Notes under the pieces: model-generated | What the model was told of the DNA's origin: nothing | Databases searched by the model: none | What the model saw: the letters and a program-made list of their open reading frames with translations, nothing else | NCBI RefSeq assembly: GCF_000373485.1 | Contig: NZ_KB891578.1 | Coordinates: 1-64,000 of the forward strand | DNA from: Dasania marina DSM 21967 | GTDB lineage: Bacteria; Pseudomonadota; Gammaproteobacteria; Pseudomonadales; Dasaniaceae | Direction: 5' to 3' | DNA length: 64,000 nucleotides | Translations under genes and position numbers: made by a program | Shown here: positions 50,616 to 59,958 of the stretch, one piece after another | Layout: every line of letters begins with the position of its first letter | How positions within the stretch are numbered: position 1 is the first letter of the stretch

Positions 50616-51545
50616 TTATAGTAGGCGCTTTAACAAAGCTTTTAATGTTCGGGACTCATCTAAACTAAAATTTCCGAGTGTGTCTGCTTCATGGGCTTTT
50701 GCCGCCGCTAATAATTGAATGATCTCTTGCTCACCTTTTGTTTCCAAGTGATAGCTTGGGGGCTGGCCTTGAGTGCTGCGGATAAAGCCCGTTTCGATCA
50801 TGTTATTAATAAGTTCAAGTTGTTTATCTTCTTCAAGCAGAACAATTTTCATCAGTTCATCGATTGTAATACCGTTGAAGTCGGCAATGGTGACCAGTGT
50901 TCGCCACTGATATTTCCCAATGCCTCTTCTGTCTAGGTGTTGTTGGAAGCTCACCTCAAATTTATGGGTGGCTTTAGCTAACAGATAGTCCAAGTAATCA
51001 TCGACAAAGCCTCTGTTTTTTGACGGGTTATCCGCGTTTTTGGGGGCAGTGATAGGATGTGGTTCTGATACAGCATAGCTACCAGCATGATAGATAAGCG
51101 CTTTTTTGTCGGTTTTAATAAAATTTACCACCTCACCAACAAAAATCAAATGGTCCCCTCCTTCATAGGTGAAAACCGTTTTACATTCAAAAGAAGCGGA
51201 ACAATCATCAATAACAGGCGTGCCAATAATGCCATCTTTATAGGCTATAGTTGAAAATTTATCGAGGGTTTTACTGGCAAAATGATTTGAGATACTGACT
51301 TGATCAGCAGCAAGAATATTAACGCAAAATTGCTGTGCATCGGTAAAAAATTTCAACGCTTTTGAGGTCTTGGCGAGACTCCACAATACCATTGGTGGGT
51401 CCAATGATACTGAATTGAAGCTATTAGCGGTTAAGCCGACTCGACCTACTTCGTCGCAATTGGTGGTGACCACGGTTACACCCGTAGCGAATGCTCCCAA
51501 TGCGTTTCTAAATTCAATCGGGTCAATACTTTTTTCTTGGCTCAT
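50616..51545 (-). CDS. Flavin reductase with C-terminal winged-helix-like domain
   Basis: NAD(P)H:flavin oxidoreductase of 309 residues. The N-terminal 165 residues form the flavin reductase domain: FRNALGAFATGVTVVTT, GLTANSFNSVSLDPPMVLWS, FCVNILAADQ and the His/Gly block EGGDHLIFVGEV. The C-terminal 140 residues (LAKATHKFEVSFQQHLDRRG, ELMKIVLLEEDKQLELINNM) look like a MarR-type winged helix. This plan is known from the reductase C1 of Acinetobacter p-hydroxyphenylacetate hydroxylase, where the extra domain controls activity. The likely partner oxygenase is encoded at 57939. One base separates it from the upstream oxidoreductase stop. Confidence 0.86.
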   Translation of the reverse strand: MSQEKSIDPIEFRNALGAFATGVTVVTTNCDEVGRVGLTANSFNSVSLDPPMVLWSLAKTSKALKFFTDAQQFCVNILAADQVSISNHFASKTLDKFSTIAYKDGIIGTPVIDDCSASFECKTVFTYEGGDHLIFVGEVVNFIKTDKKALIYHAGSYAVSEPHPITAPKNADNPSKNRGFVDDYLDYLLAKATHKFEVSFQQHLDRRGIGKYQWRTLVTIADFNGITIDELMKIVLLEEDKQLELINNMIETGFIRSTQGQPPSYHLETKGEQEIIQLLAAAKAHEADTLGNFSLDESRTLKALLKRLL

Positions 51546-51546
51546 G

Positions 51547-53121
51547 TTACTTACCTCTAGATAATTGCTTGGCTACCAATAGTCCTGAGCCTCCATTGAG
51601 ACCCGGCCCGGGGTGGGTGGAAGCGCCGATGTGGAAAACGTTTTTAATACAAGTGTCGTGGTTTTTTGCATGGCTTGTTGGGCGCATAAACAAGTTTTGA
51701 TCCAGTGCACAATCGCCTGAATAAGGGTCCCCGCCGACCAAGTTAACATTCATTGCCTGTAAATCTTTAGGTGACAAAACCACGCGTTTTAATGTATTGC
51801 TATCAAGGTTAATAATGACTTCATTCAAGCGTCTAATGATTCTGTCAGCGTACAGCTCTTTAATTTCATGATTCCATTCGCCGCTCTCTGGAATCTGAAT
51901 GTCGCCGGCTGCATCTCCTTTAATGAGGCTGGGAAGCTCCTGTAGCTGCAGCCATAAAATCCATTTTCCATCGGGAGCGCGGCTGGGGTCGACGGCACAC
52001 GGTTGGCCAACAACGATGGTTGCTTGCTCCGGTAATAAACCACTATGGGACTGATTGACAGCCTTGGACAAAGCCTCGATACCATCAGATAGATGTATCA
52101 TTGCCACGTTGTTTAATTCGGCGTTTTTCCATTGGGCAGGCTTATCCATGGCAATATGTATCTGCATATCAGCGCGACCAAACCGGTAGTTGTTTGCCTG
52201 TGTGTGTAATTCATCAGGGATATGTTCTCTGGCGATTAATTGGCCGTAGAGTTGTTGTGGGGTGACATTGCAAATAACAGTTTTGCGGGCAAGGATGGTG
52301 GACGCATCAGTCAATTTGACGCCCGTTGCGCGTTTGTTTTGGATAATAATTTCACTGACGTCTGATTCGGTGAGCAAGGTGCCTCCGTGTTCTTCGATAA
52401 GTGCTTTAAATGCACTGACCAAATTGTAGCTACCACCTTTGACTACCGGTAAACCGACGGCTTCCAACGTGAATAACACAACTTTTGCCATCATTGACGA
52501 AGTGGCGCTTTCGGGGCCAAGGCCAACATGTAAAACCCAGGGCGCAACACAGGCGTGATAGGCTCTATTGGATGATGTTTGATTTAGCCAATCACCAGCT
52601 GAGCAAAGACTAGATTTGGCGAAGGTCAATAGCTTTTTGATACCCATATTCCAGCCACATTTGGCGAGCACTCTGACGAAACTGAAGCGTTGGAGTTGCT
52701 GTGATAGCAATGGGAAAATCAATTCGGCATGGGCCTCAATTTCCTCCATGGCAGCCAGATATCCTGGGCCATCTTCCGCTAATGCTTCGGCATTGGCTTT
52801 CCTTGAGCGTGTGAAAATAAAGCTTTCACCCTGTGAAGTTAACCCGGCAGCGGGGAATTCGGTATAAGCATAATCCAGCCCATGTCGTTCCAAGTCCTCC
52901 TGTAGCTCGGCATAAGCACCAGAAGTCACAAAAAGGGGGTGCCAACTCGATAATAGGTCGTGCTGAAAGCCTGGTAGCGTTATCTCGTTAGTAGCGATGC
53001 AGCCACCGAGCTGTTGGTTTCTCTCGAGTACGCAGACTTTACTGCCATTTCTGGCCAAAAGAGCGGCACAAACCAGTGAATTCAAGCCACTGCCAATGAT
53101 TATGTGGTCAAAGTCATTCAT
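51547..53121 (-). CDS. Phytoene-desaturase-like FAD oxidoreductase
   Basis: FAD-dependent oxidoreductase of about 524 residues. The N-terminal dinucleotide fold reads DHIIIGSGLNSLVCAALLAR with LERNQQLGGCI, and the C-terminal FAD motif NVFHIGASTHPGPGLNGGSG is typical of the carotenoid isomerase/phytoene desaturase (PYROXD2-like) group. The ATG at 53121 is chosen; the frame opens at a TTG at 53145. No carotenoid synthesis genes are near, so a small-molecule dehydrogenation is more likely. First gene of the operon with the flavin reductase; divergent from the TonB receptor. Confidence 0.82.
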   Translation of the reverse strand: MNDFDHIIIGSGLNSLVCAALLARNGSKVCVLERNQQLGGCIATNEITLPGFQHDLLSSWHPLFVTSGAYAELQEDLERHGLDYAYTEFPAAGLTSQGESFIFTRSRKANAEALAEDGPGYLAAMEEIEAHAELIFPLLSQQLQRFSFVRVLAKCGWNMGIKKLLTFAKSSLCSAGDWLNQTSSNRAYHACVAPWVLHVGLGPESATSSMMAKVVLFTLEAVGLPVVKGGSYNLVSAFKALIEEHGGTLLTESDVSEIIIQNKRATGVKLTDASTILARKTVICNVTPQQLYGQLIAREHIPDELHTQANNYRFGRADMQIHIAMDKPAQWKNAELNNVAMIHLSDGIEALSKAVNQSHSGLLPEQATIVVGQPCAVDPSRAPDGKWILWLQLQELPSLIKGDAAGDIQIPESGEWNHEIKELYADRIIRRLNEVIINLDSNTLKRVVLSPKDLQAMNVNLVGGDPYSGDCALDQNLFMRPTSHAKNHDTCIKNVFHIGASTHPGPGLNGGSGLLVAKQLSRGK

Positions 53122-53384
53122 GAAATTACGTAACCTTGCTGTCAATTATTATTCATTTGATTTTGTTATAGCGAAAACAGATGAGTAGTGACAAGCAGAA
53201 AATAAGTTTTTACGCATAAAGTTTCACTAAATGAACATTTCCTGCATTTTGCGAATATCTATTTGCTTGCGGCAGTCATAGAGTTCATCTTTCGGTGCTG
53301 GGTTAATCAGTCCAGTTCGAAGGAAAAGCATCTATTAATAATAATCGGCTTTAGATCCCGCCGAATAAAATGTGGGAGTAAGAA

Positions 53385-55778
53385 ATGACTGTTCGCTCTA
53401 TAAAAAATACGCGTATGACTGACTTAAATGTATTGGTAATGAAGCCCATAGCCGCTGCTGTTGGTGCTGTGCTACTGATGGCGGCTACGCCGACCATTGC
53501 TGAAGAGGATAGCCAAAACTGGCAACTTGAAGAAATGATGGTGACAGCAAGAAAGCGCTCGGAGAGTCTGCAGGATGCGCCGATTGCCATATCCGCATAT
53601 TCAAGCGAGGGTTTATCCGATCGTGGTATTACCCAGCTGAATGATCTTCAAAATGTTGCTCCTAACCTTACGTTTCAAAATAATCCCAGTTTCGGCGGTG
53701 CCAGTTCGGCAGCGGCTATTTATATTCGTGGTATTGGTCAAAAGGATTTTGTTCCGACAGTAGATCCGGGTGTGGGTATTTACCTCGATGGAATTTATGT
53801 AGCGCGTTCAGTTGGTGCGATATTTGATTTAGTAGAAATTGAACAGGTAGAAATATTGCGTGGCCCTCAGGGGACCTTGTTTGGGCGTAATACAATCGGT
53901 GGTGCGATGAGCATCACTAGTAAGAAACCTGAAGAGATGTTTAAGGGTAATGTACAGATGACCTTAGGGTCCGATAGTCGGGCTGATGTAAAGTCGATGG
54001 TCAATGTGCCTTTTACTGATGATTTTATGGGCCGCTTTTCTTTGGCGAAGTTAACCCGCGATGGTTATGTTGAGCGATCTTTTGATGGTTTGGATCTGGG
54101 TAATGATGACACTTTGACAGGCCGGGCTGCTTTTCGTTGGATAGCCTCTGATACCATTGATGTTGATATGTCTGTCGGGTTTACTGAAGATGATGAAAAC
54201 GGGCCTGCGATAGAGTTATTAGGCATAAATTATGCGGGACCAATTGATCCCGACACGCCACCGTTGGCAACTATTCATAATGTTGGCGCTAACCTCGCCG
54301 CTGGAGGCCCGCCCGCGCCCTGTATTATTCCAGGTGTGACCGACACAACAAATTTGGCGGTGCCAGGTTGTTACGATAATCGCTATGTCACCAATGATGG
54401 TGTTAATCATGGCACCTCAGAGTCATTTTCAAAAACAGATTTATTAACAACAGACGTAACAGTTACTTGGCAGGTGAACGAAAACCTGACCTTCAAATCT
54501 TTAACGGGTTACCGTGATTTGGACAGTTCTTTTGGTCGTGATGGAGATGGTTCCCCGCACAGGGTGTCGGAATTTTTGGATGAATTAGACCAGCAGCAGT
54601 TCACGCAGGAATTTCAGTTGTTGGGCGCCTCTGAAGATCAGCGTTTAAACTGGATTTTGGGCCTCTATTACTTTGAGGAGGATGGTAACAATATCAATAC
54701 GCTTGATTTCAGCGTTTCCAATTTTGTCAGTGGTGGTCAGTTCGATAATGAAAGTAAAGCAGTTTTTGCTCAGGCCGGCTATGACGTTGCGGATAATATT
54801 ACAGTCACCTTAGGTCTACGTTACACGGACGAAAGTAAAACGTTTTTGCCTGATCAATTTATCCTAGAAAATTACTTCGCCGGTTCCGGGCATCCTTCGC
54901 TTGATGCGCCCTTTATGCAAGCTGGAAGTCGTGTACTACCTAAACTGGCAAAGGAAATATCGATTGAGGAAACGACACCCATGCTGAATGTACGTTGGCA
55001 GGCGAGAGAAAACGTTATGCTCTACGCTTCTTATTCAGAGGGCTTTAAAAGCGGTGGTTTTAGTCAGCGTGTATTTCCACCACAAGTTGCGGGTGCCACT
55101 GCTCCAGCTGGTACGGCAGATATTGACCTGATTCCTTCTTTTGAACCAGAGTTTGTAGAATCCACTGAAATTGGTCTTAAATATACCAGTGAAGATGGGC
55201 AACTACGGATTAACGCAGCGGTTTTTGATACGAGCTATGACGACTTTCAGATTCAGGTCTTTACCAGTGTTGCCCCGGTCACCAAAAATGCGGCGTCAGT
55301 GGGTATTCGAGGCGGTGAGCTTGAGGTTACCTGGGCACCTGCCGAAGGCTGGATGCTCGAAACGTCAGTTGGTATAACCGATGCAAAGTATAAATCGTTG
55401 AGTAGTGCTGATACGTTGATCAGTAAAAGTAATGATTTGGAACGCGTACCCGATACGACATTGAGTGCCGCGATTTCCAAAGTAACATTCTTAAATAACG
55501 GTTCAGCGGTAACGGCTCGTCTTGATTGGTCATATCGTGCTGATCAGGAGATGGATACGTTTAATAGTCCTGAAATCCGCCAAGATAGTTATTCTTTATT
55601 GAATGCCAATATTCGTTGGATTTCTGCCGATGAACAATACGAAGTAACTTTGGGCGGAACTAACTTAGCGGATGAAAAATATTTGGTTTCGGGGATAGTG
55701 GGTGATGCGTTTCAATCTTATGAAGGTGTATACGCTCGGGGTTCTGAGTGGTACTTGAAAATGCTTTATAACTTCTAA
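53385..55778 (+). CDS. TonB-dependent receptor of the island
   Basis: Outer-membrane transporter of 797 residues. Signal peptide region VGAVLLMAATPTIAEE, a TonB box-like MMVTARKRSESLQDAPIAIS, plug ending in ILRGPQGTLFGRNTIGGAMS, and a barrel ending WYLKMLYNF. GGGAG stands before the ATG. The plug motif ARKRSESLQD and the overall form match receptors that sphingomonads and marine gammaproteobacteria use for terpenoid, steroid or aromatic compounds. Located between the two divergent parts of the oxidation cluster, it probably imports the substrate. Confidence 0.92.
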   Translation: MTVRSIKNTRMTDLNVLVMKPIAAAVGAVLLMAATPTIAEEDSQNWQLEEMMVTARKRSESLQDAPIAISAYSSEGLSDRGITQLNDLQNVAPNLTFQNNPSFGGASSAAAIYIRGIGQKDFVPTVDPGVGIYLDGIYVARSVGAIFDLVEIEQVEILRGPQGTLFGRNTIGGAMSITSKKPEEMFKGNVQMTLGSDSRADVKSMVNVPFTDDFMGRFSLAKLTRDGYVERSFDGLDLGNDDTLTGRAAFRWIASDTIDVDMSVGFTEDDENGPAIELLGINYAGPIDPDTPPLATIHNVGANLAAGGPPAPCIIPGVTDTTNLAVPGCYDNRYVTNDGVNHGTSESFSKTDLLTTDVTVTWQVNENLTFKSLTGYRDLDSSFGRDGDGSPHRVSEFLDELDQQQFTQEFQLLGASEDQRLNWILGLYYFEEDGNNINTLDFSVSNFVSGGQFDNESKAVFAQAGYDVADNITVTLGLRYTDESKTFLPDQFILENYFAGSGHPSLDAPFMQAGSRVLPKLAKEISIEETTPMLNVRWQARENVMLYASYSEGFKSGGFSQRVFPPQVAGATAPAGTADIDLIPSFEPEFVESTEIGLKYTSEDGQLRINAAVFDTSYDDFQIQVFTSVAPVTKNAASVGIRGGELEVTWAPAEGWMLETSVGITDAKYKSLSSADTLISKSNDLERVPDTTLSAAISKVTFLNNGSAVTARLDWSYRADQEMDTFNSPEIRQDSYSLLNANIRWISADEQYEVTLGGTNLADEKYLVSGIVGDAFQSYEGVYARGSEWYLKMLYNF

Positions 55779-55868
55779 ATGCTCTCTGCTACTTAAGGTA
55801 GCAGGTCGTATAGCCTGCCCCTTTGTGGTGGGTTAGTTGATTTTACTTACTGTCCATTGGAGAAAATT

Positions 55869-56663
55869 ATGGTTGATTTAACCGGAAAAGTAGCAATTAT
55901 TACAGGCGGGGCAGCATCTATAGGCGCCGCTATTACAGAGAAATTACATGCCTGTGGTGCATCGGTTGTTATTGCTGCACGGAGTGCGGATAAAGGACAG
56001 GCAATTGCTCAAAGGCTAGGTGATCGTGCGCTGTACGTGCAGACAGACATAACCGATGACCGCCAACTGGAAAACTTGGTGAATACAGCAGTATCGACTT
56101 TTGGCAGACTAGACATTCTGGTTAACAATGCTGCCAGTTATGACGATGACGGCAGTGCTTCAACTAGGGAGCAATGGTTGGGCACTTTAAATGCCAACGC
56201 AATATCCCCTGCAATTTTGGGGGAATTGTCTCGTCCCCATTTAAAAACCAGTGGTGGCTGTATTGTCAATATTGGGTCTATCTCAGGTATTGCGCCACAC
56301 ATTGGACGCTGGACATACCCCGTTTCCAAAGCTGCGATGATTCATCTGACTAAAACGCAAGCGGTGGAATACGCTGAAGATGGCATCCGGGTGAATATGG
56401 CCAGGCTGGGCCATATTTGGTCAGATCCGTTTGAGGGTTTAACGGGCGATAACCGAGCACATGCGGATAAGGTTTCTGAGCCCTATAATCTGATGGGGCG
56501 TGTTGCCAATGCCGAGGAGGTCGCCAATGTCGTGGCATTTATGGCCTCTGCCGAGGCGTCTTATGTGACCGGTGCTGAGCTTCCCGTTGATGGCGGCTAT
56601 AGCGCCATGGGTCCAGAGCAGCATTACCCTCTTATGCCGCTATTGATGGAAGGGCAATCATAA
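55869..56663 (+). CDS. Short-chain dehydrogenase/reductase
   Basis: NAD(P)-dependent SDR of 264 residues. The ATG at 55869 has GGAG 6 bases before it. The cofactor loop is ITGGAASIGAAI, NNAAS follows, and the catalytic residues are Ser in NIGSISGI and YPVSK (Tyr-x3-Lys); the C-terminus VTGAELPVDGGYSAMG is standard. The GGAASIG loop is slightly unusual (TGxxxGxG expected). It comes right after the TonB receptor and probably oxidises an alcohol intermediate of the island pathway. Confidence 0.9.
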   Translation: MVDLTGKVAIITGGAASIGAAITEKLHACGASVVIAARSADKGQAIAQRLGDRALYVQTDITDDRQLENLVNTAVSTFGRLDILVNNAASYDDDGSASTREQWLGTLNANAISPAILGELSRPHLKTSGGCIVNIGSISGIAPHIGRWTYPVSKAAMIHLTKTQAVEYAEDGIRVNMARLGHIWSDPFEGLTGDNRAHADKVSEPYNLMGRVANAEEVANVVAFMASAEASYVTGAELPVDGGYSAMGPEQHYPLMPLLMEGQS

Positions 56664-56772
56664 CTTTAATGTTTGAATAAGCGCTCCTTGATCAAGACGT
56701 GCTTATTTACAGTACAGGATAAAAGGATTAAGTTAGAGCTTCTGTTACGGGGATAAATGGGTTTAAAATAAT

Positions 56773-57756
56773 ATGACTCCGCTAAATGATCATACGCTTG
56801 TCAATACCAAACACCTTGATTACGCACGCAAGCTTATTAGCGGGGTTTATTGCGATCATAAACTTTCGCTGGCGAACGTAGCTCATAACGATCCTTTTTT
56901 CGCTATTCATAATTATGTCCCAATTGATGATCTTTCTATCAATTATATGACTTATTCTTCGAAGGTGATTATTAATCCAGGGTTTCTTGATGATTTCTAT
57001 CTCTTACAGCTCCCTCTGAATAACAGTACCGCTACAGTGCATACCTGCGGTCAGGAAGTGCTGAGTCACAGTGAGGTGGCGACGGTGATTAATCCTTCTG
57101 AAAAAACATCGATGGTATGGAACGAAGGTTGCCAGCAATTGATGGTTCAAATAAAAAGATCCTCTATTGAGCAGGCCTTAGGTCGTCTTTCTCGATGTAA
57201 TATAACTAAGCCGTTAGTTTTTGATCCGCTTATATCTTTAAGCGATAACCGGCGCATGGATTCATGGTGGCGTTATATAAAATGCATGGTCTCTGATATA
57301 GATGAAGGTTCTTTTTCCTATCTAGGTACGGCAGAAAAGAAAAATATCGAAAAAACTATTGTTGCCAATCTTTTGCATGCCTTACCCCATAATTATTCTT
57401 CTTTGCTGGAAGTTAGCCAACACACGATCGCCCCAAAGCATGTTAAACAGGCTGAAGCTTTTATGCTTGAGAACCTTAGCGTGCCAATAAATATTGTTGA
57501 TTTGGTCGAGGTCTGTGGTGTTAGCGCACGGTCACTATTTGATGCGTTCAAACGTTTCCGTGGCGTCACGCCGATGAAACGATTGCAGAAATTCCGCCTT
57601 GAGCAGGCCCATCAGTGTCTTATGGCCGCTAAATGCGATGATACAGTCACGGATATATTAACCCAGCTTGGTGTTAGCCAGCTGGGGAGGTTCGCGGCTA
57701 TTTACAAAAGTGCTTATGGTGAAACGCCTTCGCAAACGGTAAAAAAATCGCTGTAA
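56773..57756 (+). CDS. AraC-family activator
   Basis: Transcription regulator of 327 residues. The N-terminal 200 residues are an AraC-binding-like sensor (cupin-like, VIINPGFLDDFYLLQLPLNN), and the C-terminal 100 residues carry two helix-turn-helix motifs (IVDLVEVCGVSARSLFDAFK and VTDILTQLGVSQLGRFAAIY) with the terminal GETPSQ. It resembles activators of aromatic degradation genes (BenR/XylS-like sensor type). The natural target is probably the adjacent TonB/SDR and monooxygenase genes. Confidence 0.9.
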   Translation: MTPLNDHTLVNTKHLDYARKLISGVYCDHKLSLANVAHNDPFFAIHNYVPIDDLSINYMTYSSKVIINPGFLDDFYLLQLPLNNSTATVHTCGQEVLSHSEVATVINPSEKTSMVWNEGCQQLMVQIKRSSIEQALGRLSRCNITKPLVFDPLISLSDNRRMDSWWRYIKCMVSDIDEGSFSYLGTAEKKNIEKTIVANLLHALPHNYSSLLEVSQHTIAPKHVKQAEAFMLENLSVPINIVDLVEVCGVSARSLFDAFKRFRGVTPMKRLQKFRLEQAHQCLMAAKCDDTVTDILTQLGVSQLGRFAAIYKSAYGETPSQTVKKSL

Positions 57757-57938
57757 CTTTTCCCCCGATAATCGTTCACCCTACCTACTATGACTAAGCT
57801 GCGGTATTTGCATAACCATTGCGGCTAGTGAATTGTCTGTTCTGTCTTTCAATTGTTACTCTTTAACTAGTCGAGCTTAGTAACCAATTCAGAGTCTTCT
57901 GAGCGATATTCCCAAGACAGAATAAGAAGGGTAAATGT

Positions 57939-59168
57939 ATGCGAAACATTACAATTATTGGCGCGGGCCAGTCGGGGCTTCAGCTTGGAATAGGCTTGTT
58001 AAAACAGGGCTATCAGGTACGTATTGTTACTAATAAAACAGCCAATGAAGTTGCAAGCGGCAGAATTCTATCTAGTCAGTGCATGTTTGGAACCTCATGC
58101 TCTTACGAAAAAGCACTGGGGCTGAATTATTGGGATGATGAATGTCCAGCCATAGAGGGTATTGGATTTGCAATGAATGGTCCGGATGGTAATCAAGTGA
58201 TCAACTGGAAGGGGAAATTGGAGCAGTCGGCTCAGTCTGTTGATCAGCGCGTGAAAATGCCTCGCTGGATGCAAGAGTTTGAAAGTTTAGGTGGCAAGCT
58301 CGATATCTGTGATGCAGGCATTGAAGAGTTGGAGCAATACGCAACAGAGGCCGATCTTGTGTTGGTTGCATCAGGTAAAGGAGAGGTGGGGCAGTTATTT
58401 AAGCGCGACTCAGAACGCAGTGCTTTTGACAAGCCAATGCGAGCACTGGGTTTAACTTATGTGAATAACATGCCACTCGAAGAGGAATACAGTACGGTTG
58501 CCTTTAATGTAATCCCTGGCGTTGGTGAGTATTTTGTTTTTCCTGCGTTAACATTCACCGGCCCTTGTCACATCATGGTTTTTGAAGGTATTCCGGGTGG
58601 GGAAATGGATTGTTGGAAGGGCGTAGATTCACCTGAGCAACACCTTGCGCTTAGTAAGCAATTAGTTGAAAAGTTCGTGCCTGCGCAGGCACACCGTTGC
58701 AAAGATATAGAGATGACAGACGACAATGGTCGTCTTGCGGGCCGATTCCCTCCGACGATCAAGCACGTGATTGGCACGCTGCCATCGGGCGCAAAAATCA
58801 TGGGCATTGGTGACGCGGTATGTTTGAATGACCCGATCACCGGGCAGGGTTCAAATAATGCCAGTAAAGCGGCAAAAGTGTATTTGGACGCTATTCTCGC
58901 ACGAGAAGATCAGCCCTTCGATGAGCTGTGGATGGGTGAGACGTTTGAAGCGTTTTGGTCGATAGCTAAATACGTGGTTGAGTGGACTAACGGTATGCTG
59001 CTTCCACCAGCGCCGCACGTACAGGCCTTGTTAGGTTTTGCTAATACCCACAATGAAACGGCAAAAAAAATAGCCAATGCATTTGATACACCGCATGACT
59101 ATTTTCCATGGTTTATGCAAGCCGATGCGGCAAAGAAATATATGGAATCCGTTTCCGCTGAAGCGTAG
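57939..59168 (+). CDS. StyA-like FAD monooxygenase
   Basis: Oxygenase component of a two-component flavin monooxygenase, 409 residues. It matches styrene/indole monooxygenase StyA: the GxGxxG fold IIGAGQSGLQLGIGLLKQGY, CSYEKALGLNYWDDECPAIE, VLVASGKGEVGQLF, the FAD-contact GDAVCLNDPITGQGSNNASK and the C-terminal domain. StyA uses reduced FAD supplied by a separate reductase; the reductase gene at 50616 in the same island would provide this. Relatives epoxidise styrene, indole and similar molecules. It stands alone downstream of the AraC gene with AGAAGGG upstream of the ATG. Confidence 0.86.
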   Translation: MRNITIIGAGQSGLQLGIGLLKQGYQVRIVTNKTANEVASGRILSSQCMFGTSCSYEKALGLNYWDDECPAIEGIGFAMNGPDGNQVINWKGKLEQSAQSVDQRVKMPRWMQEFESLGGKLDICDAGIEELEQYATEADLVLVASGKGEVGQLFKRDSERSAFDKPMRALGLTYVNNMPLEEEYSTVAFNVIPGVGEYFVFPALTFTGPCHIMVFEGIPGGEMDCWKGVDSPEQHLALSKQLVEKFVPAQAHRCKDIEMTDDNGRLAGRFPPTIKHVIGTLPSGAKIMGIGDAVCLNDPITGQGSNNASKAAKVYLDAILAREDQPFDELWMGETFEAFWSIAKYVVEWTNGMLLPPAPHVQALLGFANTHNETAKKIANAFDTPHDYFPWFMQADAAKKYMESVSAEA

Positions 59169-59472
59169 GTTTGTTTACAGGTTCAGGACGAAATGTCTTG
59201 AACCTGTAAAACTGCTTTGCTTATCCTGTCTGGTTTACCCCTGCAGATTTGAAAGACATTTTTTAGCCAAGCTATTTGCTTCCAATTCAATAATCATGAT
59301 GGGCGACTCAGATAAGCTATGTAGTTTATTTTAGATTCAACTTTTTTTGAGATTGCGTTGGGCCAGTGTTACTGACGGAAATTCATCAGCACTAATGCGG
59401 CGTTGATGCTCTGTTTTTTATCAGTCAAGGGTAGATCTTCGGTAGTAACAAAATAGGTATGGTGGGGGGTAG
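59169..59472. other. Right junction of the island
   Basis: No intact gene. It includes the antisense fragment at 59369-59473 and ends at the start of the second 1.9-kb repeat. No IS, integrase or attachment-site sequence is recognised. Confidence 0.5.
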
Positions 59473-59473
59473 C
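59369..59473 (-). pseudogene. Truncated C-terminus of unknown gene
   Basis: On the minus strand the end of a protein is seen: [20 protein letters not shown] followed by INAALVLMNFRQ and a TAA at 59369-59371. The reading frame enters the recA repeat at 59473, where the rest of the gene is missing. So a gene was cut at exactly the repeat boundary. The family is not recognised. Confidence 0.45.
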
Positions 59474-59894
59474 TGAAACCACCACTGGTGGTAATGCCTT
59501 GAAGTTTTATTCTTCAGTACGTTTAGATACGCGCCGCATCGGTGCGGTTAAAGACGGCGTAGAAGTGATAGGCAACGAAACCCGCGTTAAGCTGGTGAAA
59601 AGCAACGTATCGTCTCCCTTTAAACAAGCGGAATTTCAAATCCATTATGGCAAAGGCATATACCATATGGGTGAAGTAATAGACTTGGGTGTTAAGATTA
59701 ATTTGGTTGATAATTCTGACGCTTGGTATGCCTATAAAGGCAACAAGATTGGTCAAGGTAAAGCCAATGCAGCGCGCTTTTTAAGTGATAACCCAGAGAT
59801 GGCTGCTGAAATTGAAAAGCAGATTCGCGATGAGCTGTTAATAGTGCCTATCTCTAATACTGAAAAAGCAGAGGTAGCCAGTAGCCGGCAGTAA
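59473..59894 (+). pseudogene. 3' fragment of recA, promoterless
   Basis: Covers about the last 125-140 codons of recA, starting in the middle of the gene. It has substitutions ([16 protein letters not shown] against [16 protein letters not shown]) and a shortened end (SSRQ stop at 59892) compared with the intact gene. There is no Walker A, start or promoter, so it cannot make RecA. It may still serve as a template for recombination with the intact gene. Confidence 0.92.
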
Positions 59895-59958
59895 CAACAG
59901 AAGAAGCTGTGGCGGTTGAATAAGCCTCCTTAGTTGGCTAACTAGCGGACGTGCTGTT

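Noticed and set aside
53317-53330. GTTCGAA-type sequence as a tRNA T-arm
   Set aside because: No matching acceptor stem, D-arm or anticodon arm around it; no tRNA was found anywhere in the window.
50033-59168. Island as an integrase-driven genomic island or transposon
   Set aside because: No integrase, tRNA end, terminal inverted repeat or transposase is visible; the large direct repeats of chromosomal genes explain the borders better.
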